Part shown: positions 1 to 6,102 of the stretch, piece after piece
Layout: each line of letters starts with the position of its first letter
Numbering within the stretch: position 1 is the first letter of the stretch
Origin: Clostridium sp. CAG:575
GTDB lineage: Bacteria; Bacillota; Clostridia; TANB77; CAG-508
Assembly: GCA_000435535.1 (NCBI GenBank)
Contig: FR884464.1
Location: 2,193-18,379, forward strand
DNA: 16,187 nucleotides
Reading direction: 5' to 3'
Position numbers and translations under genes: made by a program
Notes under the pieces: generated by a model
The model's input: only the letters and a program-made list of their open reading frames with translations
Told to the model about the DNA's origin: nothing
The model's database searches: none

Positions 1-490
1 CATTAATTTCTGAAATAAGCTTATACTTAGCATCTGCCGATTTTTTAGTTTCAATTTCAACCATCTGGTCTATGCAAAAACTTAACTCGATTATTTCTGG
101 TCCATCATATTCAAATAGCTTTTCAATTTCGAACCATCTTGTTAAAAAGTAATTATCCTGTTTTGCTTTGTTTCTAAAATCTCTAAATGGCACTTCTAAA
201 AGCTTCTTTGAACCCAAGTTTATATCTTCAGATTCATACTTTACTCTTTCATCTTCTACACAGCATACTCCTGCCATTTTGCTACGATAAATAGCTCTAC
301 CATTTTTTTTGATTTCATAAAAAATTGTTATCCAATCTGTTGCAGCTAACTCTTCATCAGATAACATGTTTATTACTTTTTCCACAGCTCCTAAGAAATC
401 ATTCCATAGAAAATCTAACCGCTCATTTCTAGCCTTATTTAATCGTTCTTTTGCAATTTTTTTTGCAAATTCTTTACTTTCTTTCTGCAT
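1..490 (-). CDS. Hypothetical protein, C-terminus cut off by the window edge
   Basis: An open frame runs from an ATG at 490 down to the left edge, giving 163 residues with no stop, so the C-terminus is missing. The start is well supported: AAGGAGG at 499-505 lies 8 bases upstream, and a sigma-A promoter lies at 573-601. The protein begins MQKESKEFAKKIAKER with a Lys-rich amphipathic helix, then has alternating acidic and aromatic stretches (for example LDFLWNDFLGAVEKVI near residues 25-40 and RWFEIEKLFEYDGPE near 125-139). I see no signal peptide or membrane segment, so it is probably cytoplasmic. I do not recognise the family and assign no function. The tail of the gene could hold a domain that would change this view. 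Confidence 0.75.
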   Translation of the reverse strand, partial: MQKESKEFAKKIAKERLNKARNERLDFLWNDFLGAVEKVINMLSDEELAATDWITIFYEIKKNGRAIYRSKMAGVCCVEDERVKYESEDINLGSKKLLEVPFRDFRNKAKQDNYFLTRWFEIEKLFEYDGPEIIELSFCIDQMVEIETKKSADAKYKLISEIN

Positions 491-518
491 ACCTGAATCC
501 TCCTTAAATTCTTTTGGT

Positions 519-561
519 GGTTTTGAAACCTTTAAATTAATTGTTTTTTGGTTTCAAAAAT
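519..561. promoter_or_regulatory. Paired GGTTT..AAACC boxes, candidate operator in the leader
   Basis: Plus-strand GGTTTTGAAACC (519-530) is a near-perfect dyad: 5-bp arms around TG. GGTTTCAAAAAT (550-561) is a related, less symmetric box whose start is 31 bases away, about three helical turns. Their facing halves also form a 10-bp inverted repeat with an 18-base loop. The boxes lie just downstream of the predicted transcript start of the gene at 1-490. A dimeric repressor site or an mRNA hairpin are both possible. The regulator is not identified. Confidence 0.4.
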
Positions 562-572
562 ATATTTTTTTT

Positions 573-601
573 ATTTTAGCACAATTTTACATAAAATGCA
601 A
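573..601 (-). promoter_or_regulatory. Sigma-A promoter of the gene at 1-490
   Basis: On the minus strand TTGCAT (596-601) and TAAAAT (573-578) are separated by exactly 17 bases. The expected transcript start is near 566, about 75 bases before the start codon. Both hexamers are close to consensus, and the position matches the only nearby minus-strand gene. Confidence 0.6.
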
Positions 602-669
602 TTAAATTTTCTTTTTTTATTTTATCATATATTCTTACACATTCTCTTAGTGCTTTTTGTTTTATATAG

Positions 670-692
670 AAAAAGGTCGCAATTTGCGACCT
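670..692 (-). terminator. Rho-independent terminator of the small gene at 692-877
   Basis: AGGTCGCAA pairs with TTGCGACCT (674-692) around a single base, making a GC-rich stem of about 9 bp. On the minus strand it is followed by five T (674-670). The stop codon TGA (694-692) touches the base of the stem. On the plus strand a T-run also follows (695-700), so it could work in both directions, but no plus-strand gene reads into it. Confidence 0.8.
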
Positions 693-877
693 CATTTTTT
701 CTCAATATTGTTGACTATTTTTAAATTATTTACTGCTTCTTCAATATCATCCTTTTGATTATCTGATAACTTTCCCTTCTGAATATTAATACTTTTTTCT
801 CTTTCTAATTGAATTTTTGTAATTATACCTGTAAGAATCCCTAATACAATTAGCATTACTAAAACAATCAATAACAA
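692..877 (-). CDS. Small single-TM membrane protein, unknown function
   Basis: This is a 59-61 residue protein. Residues 1-20 form a very hydrophobic Ile/Leu/Val segment, followed by a basic stretch (KIQLEREK) and an acidic/Asn-rich tail, which suggests a membrane anchor with a short cytoplasmic tail. No ATG fits the ribosome site. AAGGAG (881-886) is only 3 bases from the TTG at 877 but 9 bases from the in-frame TTG at 871, so the real start may be 871. A candidate promoter (982-1010) and a strong terminator (670-692) frame it, which supports a real gene transcribed separately from ackA. The family is not recognised. Confidence 0.55.
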   Translation of the reverse strand: MLLIVLVMLIVLGILTGIITKIQLEREKSINIQKGKLSDNQKDDIEEAVNNLKIVNNIEKK

Positions 878-981
878 TATCTCCTTATTTTTCCCTCCAT
901 TGTGTCTAAATGTTAATAGTTACATTTATTAATACTCCATCATGCTATAATCTCGGAGTTTCAAAGAATTATTATGTGATT

Positions 982-1010
982 ATCTTATCATATTTTATAA
1001 TTTTATTCAA
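982..1010 (-). promoter_or_regulatory. Candidate sigma-A promoter for the small gene at 692-877
   Basis: TTGAAT (1005-1010) and TAAGAT (982-987) on the minus strand are separated by 17 bases. They lie between the ackA copy 1 stop and the small gene. The background is very AT-rich, so chance matches are likely. Position is the main support. Confidence 0.4.
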
Positions 1011-1029
1011 TCAGTATTATTCATTTTTA

Positions 1030-2220
1030 TTATTTTACTAATCTTAATGTTTCTTTAGCAATCATTAATTCCTCGTTTGTTGGAATTACATAAACCTTAA
1101 TTTTAGAATCTGCTGTAGAAATAACTTTTTCTTCGCCTCTCATATTATTAGCATCTACATCAATATTTACACCCATAAATTCTAGCTTTTTGCAAATTCC
1201 TTTACGTATATTAATTTGATTTTCTCCAATACCACCAGTAAATATGATATAATCAATTCCATTCATTGCAACTGCATATTTAGCAATATAACTTGCAATT
1301 GTGTAATTAAAGTTTTCAACTGCAATCATTGCATCTGGTTGACCTTCATTTGATGCAATTTCAATTTCTCTAAAATCGGGAACTAAGCCAGACATACCAG
1401 AAAGTCCTGATTTTTTATTTAAAATGTCTTCCATTTGTGCAGGTGTTAAATTTTCTTTTTTCATTATATAAGTTACAACTGATGGATCTAAATCTCCACT
1501 TCTTGTAACCATTGGAAGTCCACCAAGTGGTGTTAATCCCATGCTTGTATCTATTGATTTTCCGTCTTTTATAGCACATATACTTGAGCCTTGTCCTAAG
1601 TGACATGTTACAATTTTTGTACCTTCTAGTGATTTATTTTCAATTTCTGCAAGTCTTTGTGAAACAAACATGTGTGATGTTCCATGGAAACCATATTTTC
1701 TTACCCCGTATTTTTTGTAATATTCATATGGAATTGGATAAATAAATTTATCTTTTGGCATTGTTTGATGGAATGCTGTATCAAATACTCCTACCATTGG
1801 TTTTCCTGGCATAACTTCTTGACATGCTTTAATTCCTAATATACAAGCTGGATTGTGTAATGGTGCTAAATCAGTATATTCTTCTAAAACCTTTACAACT
1901 TCATCATTAATTACAACAGATTCTGCTATTTTTTCTCCCCCATGAACTAATCTATGTCCTATTGCATTTATTTCATCTAAGCTATCTATTACTTTATATT
2001 CTGGGTTTGTGAATTGTTTTAAGGTAAAATCTATTGCTTCTGAGTGATTGTATGCTGGATTTTTTATTTCTATTTTTTGTCCATTTACTTTGTGTGTAAT
2101 AAATGCTTCTGCTTCTCCTATTCTTTCATATTTTCCAGAAGCCATTACCTCTTCTGTCTCCATGTTTATTAATTGATATTTTAGTGATGAACTACCACAA
2201 TTTAATACTAATATTTTCAT
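1030..2220 (-). CDS. ackA: Acetate kinase, copy 1
   Basis: This cytoplasmic enzyme transfers the phosphoryl group of acetyl phosphate to ADP, giving acetate and ATP, the last step of the Pta-AckA pathway. It has 396 residues, the usual AckA length. ASKHA-fold signatures are in place: LNCGSSSLKY at residues 6-15, RKYGFHGTSH at 174-183, HLGQG at 207-211 and GGIGEN at 329-334. Residues matching the catalytic set of the Methanosarcina enzyme are N7, R90, H122, D147, H179, R240 and E384. Two positions are odd: Gln210 where LGNG is usual, and Val238 in MVTRSGD where MGTRSGD is usual, next to R240. AGGTGAGG lies just upstream of the ATG. It follows ackA copy 2 and is probably co-transcribed with it. 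Confidence 0.95.
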   Translation of the reverse strand: MKILVLNCGSSSLKYQLINMETEEVMASGKYERIGEAEAFITHKVNGQKIEIKNPAYNHSEAIDFTLKQFTNPEYKVIDSLDEINAIGHRLVHGGEKIAESVVINDEVVKVLEEYTDLAPLHNPACILGIKACQEVMPGKPMVGVFDTAFHQTMPKDKFIYPIPYEYYKKYGVRKYGFHGTSHMFVSQRLAEIENKSLEGTKIVTCHLGQGSSICAIKDGKSIDTSMGLTPLGGLPMVTRSGDLDPSVVTYIMKKENLTPAQMEDILNKKSGLSGMSGLVPDFREIEIASNEGQPDAMIAVENFNYTIASYIAKYAVAMNGIDYIIFTGGIGENQINIRKGICKKLEFMGVNIDVDANNMRGEEKVISTADSKIKVYVIPTNEELMIAKETLRLVK

Positions 2221-2238
2221 TTTTACCTCACCTTTCTA

Positions 2239-2286
2239 TGTCCCAAAGGGACGGTTCTTGTGGGACATTTTTGTCCCACAGGGACA
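2239..2286. repeat. REP-like inverted repeat with one shortened arm, between the ackA genes
   Basis: A complete 29-base arm lies at 2239-2267, followed by a TTTT spacer and a second, inverted arm at 2272-2286. The second arm appears to lack about 14 internal bases. The complete arm differs by one base from the 3' arm (reverse complement) of the element at 9396-9457. The inner 9 bp (TGTGGGACA / TGTCCCACA) form a perfect stem. The element lies upstream of the ackA copy 1 ribosome site (about 2225-2231) and is not followed by a T-run, so it is not a normal terminator. Confidence 0.8.
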
Positions 2287-2308
2287 CATATATTTTTTAA
2301 TTCAAATC

Positions 2309-3571
2309 TTAAGTTACTTCTATTTTTTGACAAATTTTGACAACAATTTGGAACAAATTCTCTACGTCCCCTTTGTTCCGTTCCACTTGTTTCATTGTTT
2401 CTCTTGCTATCATTAGTTCCTCATTTGTTGGTACTACATAGATTTTTACTTTTGATTCTTCTGCTGAAATTTCTACTTCTTCGCCTCTTATTTTATTTTT
2501 TTCGTCATCTATTTTTACTCCGAAAAATTCCAGTTGTTCACATATTGCCTTTCTTGATATTGGGCCTTTTTCTCCCACACCTGCTGTAAATGTAAGTACA
2601 TCAATTCCTCCCATAGCTACTGCACATTTTGCTACATATGCTGCTGTTAAATAATGATATATGTCTAATGCTAATTGCGCATGTGTTCCTCCGGCTAATG
2701 CTTCATTTTCGATATCTCTAAAGTCAACAGATACTCCTTTTGATGCTCCATAAACTCCTGATTTTTTGTTTAATATGTCTTCCATTTCTTGCGGTGTTAA
2801 ATTTTCTTTTTTCATTATATATGTTATAACTGAAGGGTCTAAATCTCCGCTTCTTGTTCCCATTGGAATTCCTCCTAATGGTGTTAAACCCATACTTGTT
2901 TCTACAGATTCTCCATTTTTTATTGCGCATACACTTGCTCCTTGTCCCAAATGGCAATTTACAATTTTTAAATCTTTAACATCTTTTCCCATAATTTCTG
3001 CAACTCTATATGCTACATATTGATGAGATGTTCCATGTGCTCCATATTTTCTAACACCGTATTTTTTATAATATTCACATGGAATTGGGTACATATATCT
3101 TTCTTTTGAAATTGTTTGATGAAAAGCTGTATCAAAAACTGCTACCATTGGCATATTTGGAACTATCTTTTTACAAGCTTGTATTCCTAAAATTGCTGCT
3201 GGATTGTGTAATGGTGCTAAATCACTACATTTTTTTATTTCTTCAATTACATCATCTGTAATAAGAACTGGCTTTGAATACTTTTCTCCTCCTTGAACAA
3301 CTCTATGTCCAATTCCTCCTAGTTCATCTAGGCTTTTAATTACTCCATAATGGTCATTTGTTAATCTATCAAATATAAATTCTAATGCTTGCTCATGGTT
3401 TTCTACATGTTTTTCAAATTTATGTTTTATTCCATTTACATTGTGTGTTAAAAACGAATTTTGCTGTCCTATTCTTTCAAAATATCCTTTTACTAATCTT
3501 TTTTCTGTGTCCATATCAATAACTTGATATTTTAATGATGAACTTCCTGAATTTAAAACTAATATTTTCAT
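2309..3571 (-). CDS. ackA: Acetate kinase, copy 2, with C-terminal extension
   Basis: This is a second acetate kinase of 420 residues, closely related to copy 1, with long identical blocks such as YYKKYGVRKYG and the region around residues 250-271. The catalytic set N7, R90, H122, D147, H179, R240 and E385 is present, and MGTRSGD is intact. Gln210 replaces the usual Asn, as in copy 1. The usual GxGEN motif reads GVGEK (residues 331-335). The homologous part ends near residue 396; the remaining 24 or so residues (VERNKGDVENLF..) have no counterpart in copy 1 and overlap a repeat-like sequence. The start is firm: AGGAGG at 3578-3583, 6 bases before ATG, with its own promoter upstream. It may be a house-keeping copy or a paralog with shifted substrate use. 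Confidence 0.93.
   Translation of the reverse strand: MKILVLNSGSSSLKYQVIDMDTEKRLVKGYFERIGQQNSFLTHNVNGIKHKFEKHVENHEQALEFIFDRLTNDHYGVIKSLDELGGIGHRVVQGGEKYSKPVLITDDVIEEIKKCSDLAPLHNPAAILGIQACKKIVPNMPMVAVFDTAFHQTISKERYMYPIPCEYYKKYGVRKYGAHGTSHQYVAYRVAEIMGKDVKDLKIVNCHLGQGASVCAIKNGESVETSMGLTPLGGIPMGTRSGDLDPSVITYIMKKENLTPQEMEDILNKKSGVYGASKGVSVDFRDIENEALAGGTHAQLALDIYHYLTAAYVAKCAVAMGGIDVLTFTAGVGEKGPISRKAICEQLEFFGVKIDDEKNKIRGEEVEISAEESKVKIYVVPTNEELMIARETMKQVERNKGDVENLFQIVVKICQKIEVT
2350..2384. repeat. Inverted repeat within the 3' end of ackA copy 2
   Basis: GGAACAAA (2350-2357) and TTTGTTCC (2372-2379) form a perfect 8-bp inverted repeat with a 14-base loop. The minus-strand 20-mer at 2384-2365 matches part of the REP-like arm at 12 of 20 positions (GG.ACGG..C....GGGAC). 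It is therefore possibly a diverged member of a related repeat family. It encodes the start of the extra C-terminal tail of AckA copy 2. Confidence 0.45.
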
Positions 3572-3594
3572 GCAGTACCTCCTTTTTATATTAT

Positions 3595-3625
3595 TATATA
3601 ATCCTTTTAAATATTATTATGTCAA
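3595..3625 (-). promoter_or_regulatory. Sigma-A promoter of ackA copy 2
   Basis: A perfect TTGACA lies at 3620-3625 on the minus strand. The -10 falls in the AT stretch 3595-3602 (ATTATA at 17-base spacing or TTATAT at 18). It lies in the 81-base gap between the Fic gene and ackA copy 2, so the two kinases can be transcribed independently of pta. Confidence 0.6.
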
Positions 3626-3652
3626 CGCTTCAAACAATGATATTTTTAACAG

Positions 3653-4477
3653 TTAATCAAATAGTTCTTTAATGTATAATTCTTGGTTTTCTAATTTATT
3701 ATTTTTTCCTTGTAATAGATTTTCAAAAAACATAATTAAAAAATCAAATGTTGGATAAATTCCCTTCGGAATATTACCATAGTTACTTCTGACTAATGAG
3801 TTTCTAAAAAATAAACTATGTTCTTTAAACAAATCATTATTTACATTAAAACCCATGTTATTAAGATATTTTTCTATAAATACTGCTGTTGTTCTAGTAT
3901 TTCCCTCTCCAAAAGAATGTACTTGCCAAATACTAGAAGTAAATTTTGCAATATGTTTTATCAATTCTTCATTATTTAATTTTGAATAATCAAAATCTTT
4001 TTCTTCTTTAAAATCATAAGCAAAATATTCTTCAATATTATTATAATCTACATATATAACAGTATCTCCATTTAAAATTGGTTCTTTTTTAGTTATATTA
4101 TATGTTCTGTATTGTCCAGCAAAGTCATAGATATCTTTAAACAGGTATTTATGAATATTTTTCAAAGTAACAGGACTAAATCCGAAACTTTTATCATCCA
4201 ATAATTGAGCTATTCTTAAAGATACCAAATCACATTCTTTTTCTTTTTGAATTTTTATATTATTTATATCTTGATTTTTATAATAACTTTTTAATAAATC
4301 TTCTACCTCATAATATTTTAATTCACCATTTATATTTCTTTGTGACAATTCTAATAGATATTTAGAAGGTTGTAAATCATCAACTTTATTTAAACCAATA
4401 CCTGTATTCCAATATTCTTGTTTTTTGTTTTTGTCTGTTGTTTCATTTTCTATTATGTAATTTTCTCCATCTTCCAT
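3653..4477 (-). CDS. Fic-domain protein with a non-canonical Fic motif
   Basis: Fic enzymes usually transfer AMP, sometimes other nucleotides or phosphate groups, to a hydroxyl side chain of a target protein. This 274-residue protein has the Fic core: a flap-like strand at about 133-145 (EPILNGDTVIYVD) and the active-site loop HSFGEGNTRTTA at 187-198. The catalytic His187, Phe189, Glu191, Asn193 and Arg195 are present. Against HxFx(D/E)GNGRxxR, the glycine is Thr194 and the second arginine is Ala198. I see no clear (S/T)xxxE(G/N) inhibitory motif at either end. It has no signal peptide or membrane segment. It starts 45 bases after pta; GGGAGG lies about 12 bases from the ATG. A role in toxin-antitoxin or target modification is open, and no antitoxin gene is adjacent. 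Confidence 0.85.
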   Translation of the reverse strand: MEDGENYIIENETTDKNKKQEYWNTGIGLNKVDDLQPSKYLLELSQRNINGELKYYEVEDLLKSYYKNQDINNIKIQKEKECDLVSLRIAQLLDDKSFGFSPVTLKNIHKYLFKDIYDFAGQYRTYNITKKEPILNGDTVIYVDYNNIEEYFAYDFKEEKDFDYSKLNNEELIKHIAKFTSSIWQVHSFGEGNTRTTAVFIEKYLNNMGFNVNNDLFKEHSLFFRNSLVRSNYGNIPKGIYPTFDFLIMFFENLLQGKNNKLENQELYIKELFD

Positions 4478-4521
4478 ATTATATATTAGCCTCCCTTCTA
4501 TTTATTAGATAATACAATTTT

Positions 4522-5526
4522 TTAATCTCCTTGTGCTTGTACTGCTGTGATTGCTATAACTCCTGCTATATCTTTGTCACTGCAACCTCTTGATAAGTCA
4601 TTTACTGGTTTTGCTATTCCTTGGCACAATGGACCATATGCCTCTGCTTTTGCTAATCTCTGTACTAATTTATATCCTATATTTCCTGCATCAAGATTTG
4701 GAAATATTAGTACATTTGCATCTCCTTTTAGCTCACTATTTGGTGCTTTTGAAGCTGCAATTTCTGGAATAATCGCTGCATCTAACTGAAGCTCCCCATC
4801 TGCTTTTAATTTTGGCTCTTTTTCTTTTAATAATTTTGTTGCTTCTATTACTTTTTCTGTTAATTCTGATTTTGCACTTCCATGTGTTGAATATGAAAGC
4901 ATTGCAACTTTTGGCTCTTTACTTACTAATTGTTCGAAACTTTTACTTGATGATATTGCTATTTCTGATAATTCCTCTGCCGTTGGATTTGCATTTAAAC
5001 CTGCATCTCCAAATATAAATGTTCCATTTTCTCCATATTCACAATTTGGAACTGCCATTACGAAAAATGCTGAAACTAATTTTGTATTTGGTGCTGTTTT
5101 TAATATTTGTAATGCTGGTCTTAATGTATCTGCTGTTGAATGAACTGCTCCTGATACTAAGCCATCTGCTTCTGATTCTTCGTCTTTTAACATAAGCATT
5201 CCAAAGTAAACTGGATCTAATGTTAACTCTTTTGCTTTTTCTTCTGTCATCCCTTTATTTTTTCTTAATTCATATAATAAATTAGCATATTTTTCATAAT
5301 CAAGTGATGTTTTTGGATTTATTATTTTTGCTCCTTCTATATCTATATTATTTTCTTTTGCTTTTGCAAAAATTTTTTCTTCGTCTCCTATTAAAATAAT
5401 TTTTGCATACTTTTCATTTAATACTGTTTCTGTTGCTTTAAGTGTTCTTATATCTTCTGCTTCTGGAAGTACTATTGTTTTTATTTGCTGTTTTGCTCTA
5501 TCTTTTATTGACTCTATAAAATTCAT
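4522..5526 (-). CDS. pta: Phosphate acetyltransferase (phosphotransacetylase)
   Basis: This cytoplasmic enzyme converts acetyl-CoA and phosphate to acetyl phosphate and CoA, feeding the acetate kinases downstream. Its 334 residues match the short, single-domain Pta family, without the extra N-terminal domain of the enterobacterial form. Clear signatures are ADGLVSGAVHSTADTLRPAL (about 140-159), the FPNLDAGNIGYKLVQRL block near residues 275-291, and a C-terminal GPLCQGIAKPVNDLSRGCS stretch. It begins MNFIESIKDRAKQ after AAAGGA. It is first in the pta-fic-ackA-ackA block. Its upstream region holds two candidate promoters overlapping inverted repeats. A butyryl-transferring relative is less likely given the tandem ackA genes. 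Confidence 0.94.
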   Translation of the reverse strand: MNFIESIKDRAKQQIKTIVLPEAEDIRTLKATETVLNEKYAKIILIGDEEKIFAKAKENNIDIEGAKIINPKTSLDYEKYANLLYELRKNKGMTEEKAKELTLDPVYFGMLMLKDEESEADGLVSGAVHSTADTLRPALQILKTAPNTKLVSAFFVMAVPNCEYGENGTFIFGDAGLNANPTAEELSEIAISSSKSFEQLVSKEPKVAMLSYSTHGSAKSELTEKVIEATKLLKEKEPKLKADGELQLDAAIIPEIAASKAPNSELKGDANVLIFPNLDAGNIGYKLVQRLAKAEAYGPLCQGIAKPVNDLSRGCSDKDIAGVIAITAVQAQGD

Positions 5527-5614
5527 TTTCTTTTCCTTTCCATTTTTATTTGCTTAGCCTTAAATTTTTTATTTGCCTTTCTCTTAACTCTTGGCTTGCT
5601 TATTATTTGACTTT

Positions 5615-5668
5615 ATTATATCTATAAAACAAAAAAAGTACAAGTCTTTTTATAAAACTTGTACTTTT
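5615..5668 (-). promoter_or_regulatory. 12-bp inverted repeat and candidate promoter in the pta leader
   Basis: AAAAGTACAAGT (5634-5645) and ACTTGTACTTTT (5657-5668) form a perfect 12-bp inverted repeat with an 11-base loop. On the minus strand the stem is followed by seven T, like an intrinsic terminator. TTGTAC (5638-5643) and TATAAT (5615-5620), 17 bases apart, form a candidate promoter whose -35 lies inside the repeat. It could therefore be an attenuator for transcripts starting upstream, or an operator over a downstream promoter. The sequence alone does not decide. Confidence 0.5.
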
Positions 5669-5683
5669 AATCGTAAGTTATAA

Positions 5684-5699
5684 TGACATTAAATGTCAA
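5684..5699. promoter_or_regulatory. Palindrome TGACATT-A-AATGTCA overlapping a TTGACA box
   Basis: A perfect 7-bp dyad around one base occupies 5684-5698. On the minus strand its right arm contains TTGACA (5699-5694). With TACGAT 18 bases downstream, this would be a pta promoter starting at about the 12-bp hairpin. A palindrome on a -35 box is the usual place for a repressor. The divergent XRE-type regulator 113 bases away is a natural candidate to bind it. Confidence 0.45.
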
Positions 5700-5738
5700 T
5701 ATATTTTTCTTTAATCTTATGAAATAATTATAAAGATT

Positions 5739-5781
5739 AGACTTTAATAATAGCAATTCAAATTCAAGCTTTATAAAGTCT
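5739..5781. promoter_or_regulatory. AGACTTTA / TAAAGTCT inverted repeat upstream of the XRE gene
   Basis: Perfect 8-bp arms (5739-5746 and 5774-5781) are separated by 27 bases. They lie between the pta control region and the ribosome site of the regulator. They may be two half-sites for autoregulation. I see no convincing plus-strand promoter here, so the regulator's own start point is unclear. Confidence 0.3.
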
Positions 5782-5811
5782 GTAAATTTAAAATTTATTA
5801 GGAGATTTTTA

Positions 5812-6018
5812 ATGATAAAAGAAAAAAGAAAATTAAAACATTTAACTCAAGAACAAATGTCAGAAAAGCTTGGCATCTCTTTAAGACAATATGTTAGAAT
5901 AGATAATGAACAAGCTTTCCCTAGAAGAGATATATTAAAAAAATTAATTTCTGAACTTGAATTAACTAATGAAGAAATCGGTGAGTATATTAAAATTGTT
6001 ACAGAATATATTGCTTAA
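5812..6018 (+). CDS. Short XRE/Cro-type helix-turn-helix regulator
   Basis: This 68-residue protein is almost entirely one Cro/C1-type HTH domain. Helices 2 and 3 read LTQEQMSEKLGIS and LRQYVRIDNEQAFPRRD (residues 11-40), followed by the usual packing helices ending ISELELTNEEIGEYI. It has no sensor, membrane or dimerisation domain beyond this. Start: AGGAGA at 5800-5805, 6 bases before ATG. It is transcribed away from pta across a region with three inverted repeats, so it may regulate itself, pta or both; that is inference from position only. It converges on spoIIIAH, with no clear terminator between. Confidence 0.85.
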   Translation: MIKEKRKLKHLTQEQMSEKLGISLRQYVRIDNEQAFPRRDILKKLISELELTNEEIGEYIKIVTEYIA

Positions 6019-6102
6019 ATTTTTGTTTTTATATTTTTTAAATAATCTACTAAGTTACCTTTTTTAATTTTGTAAATCACAAAAATTCACTTTGTATATG
6101 TA

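Noticed and set aside
939..957. Short ACTCC...GGAGT pairing downstream of ackA copy 1
   Set aside because: It has a 5-bp stem with a long loop and no T-run; it does not reach the level of a terminator or riboswitch.
2239..2286. Repeat between the ackA genes read as a terminator
   Set aside because: No T-run follows the stem on the minus strand; the T residues are in the loop. It is better explained as a dispersed repeat.
6068..6084. TTTTGT / ACAAAA inverted repeat between the XRE gene and spoIIIAH
   Set aside because: It has only 6 bp, nearly all AT, in an AT-rich convergent gap with no proper T-run after it. Too weak to call a terminator.
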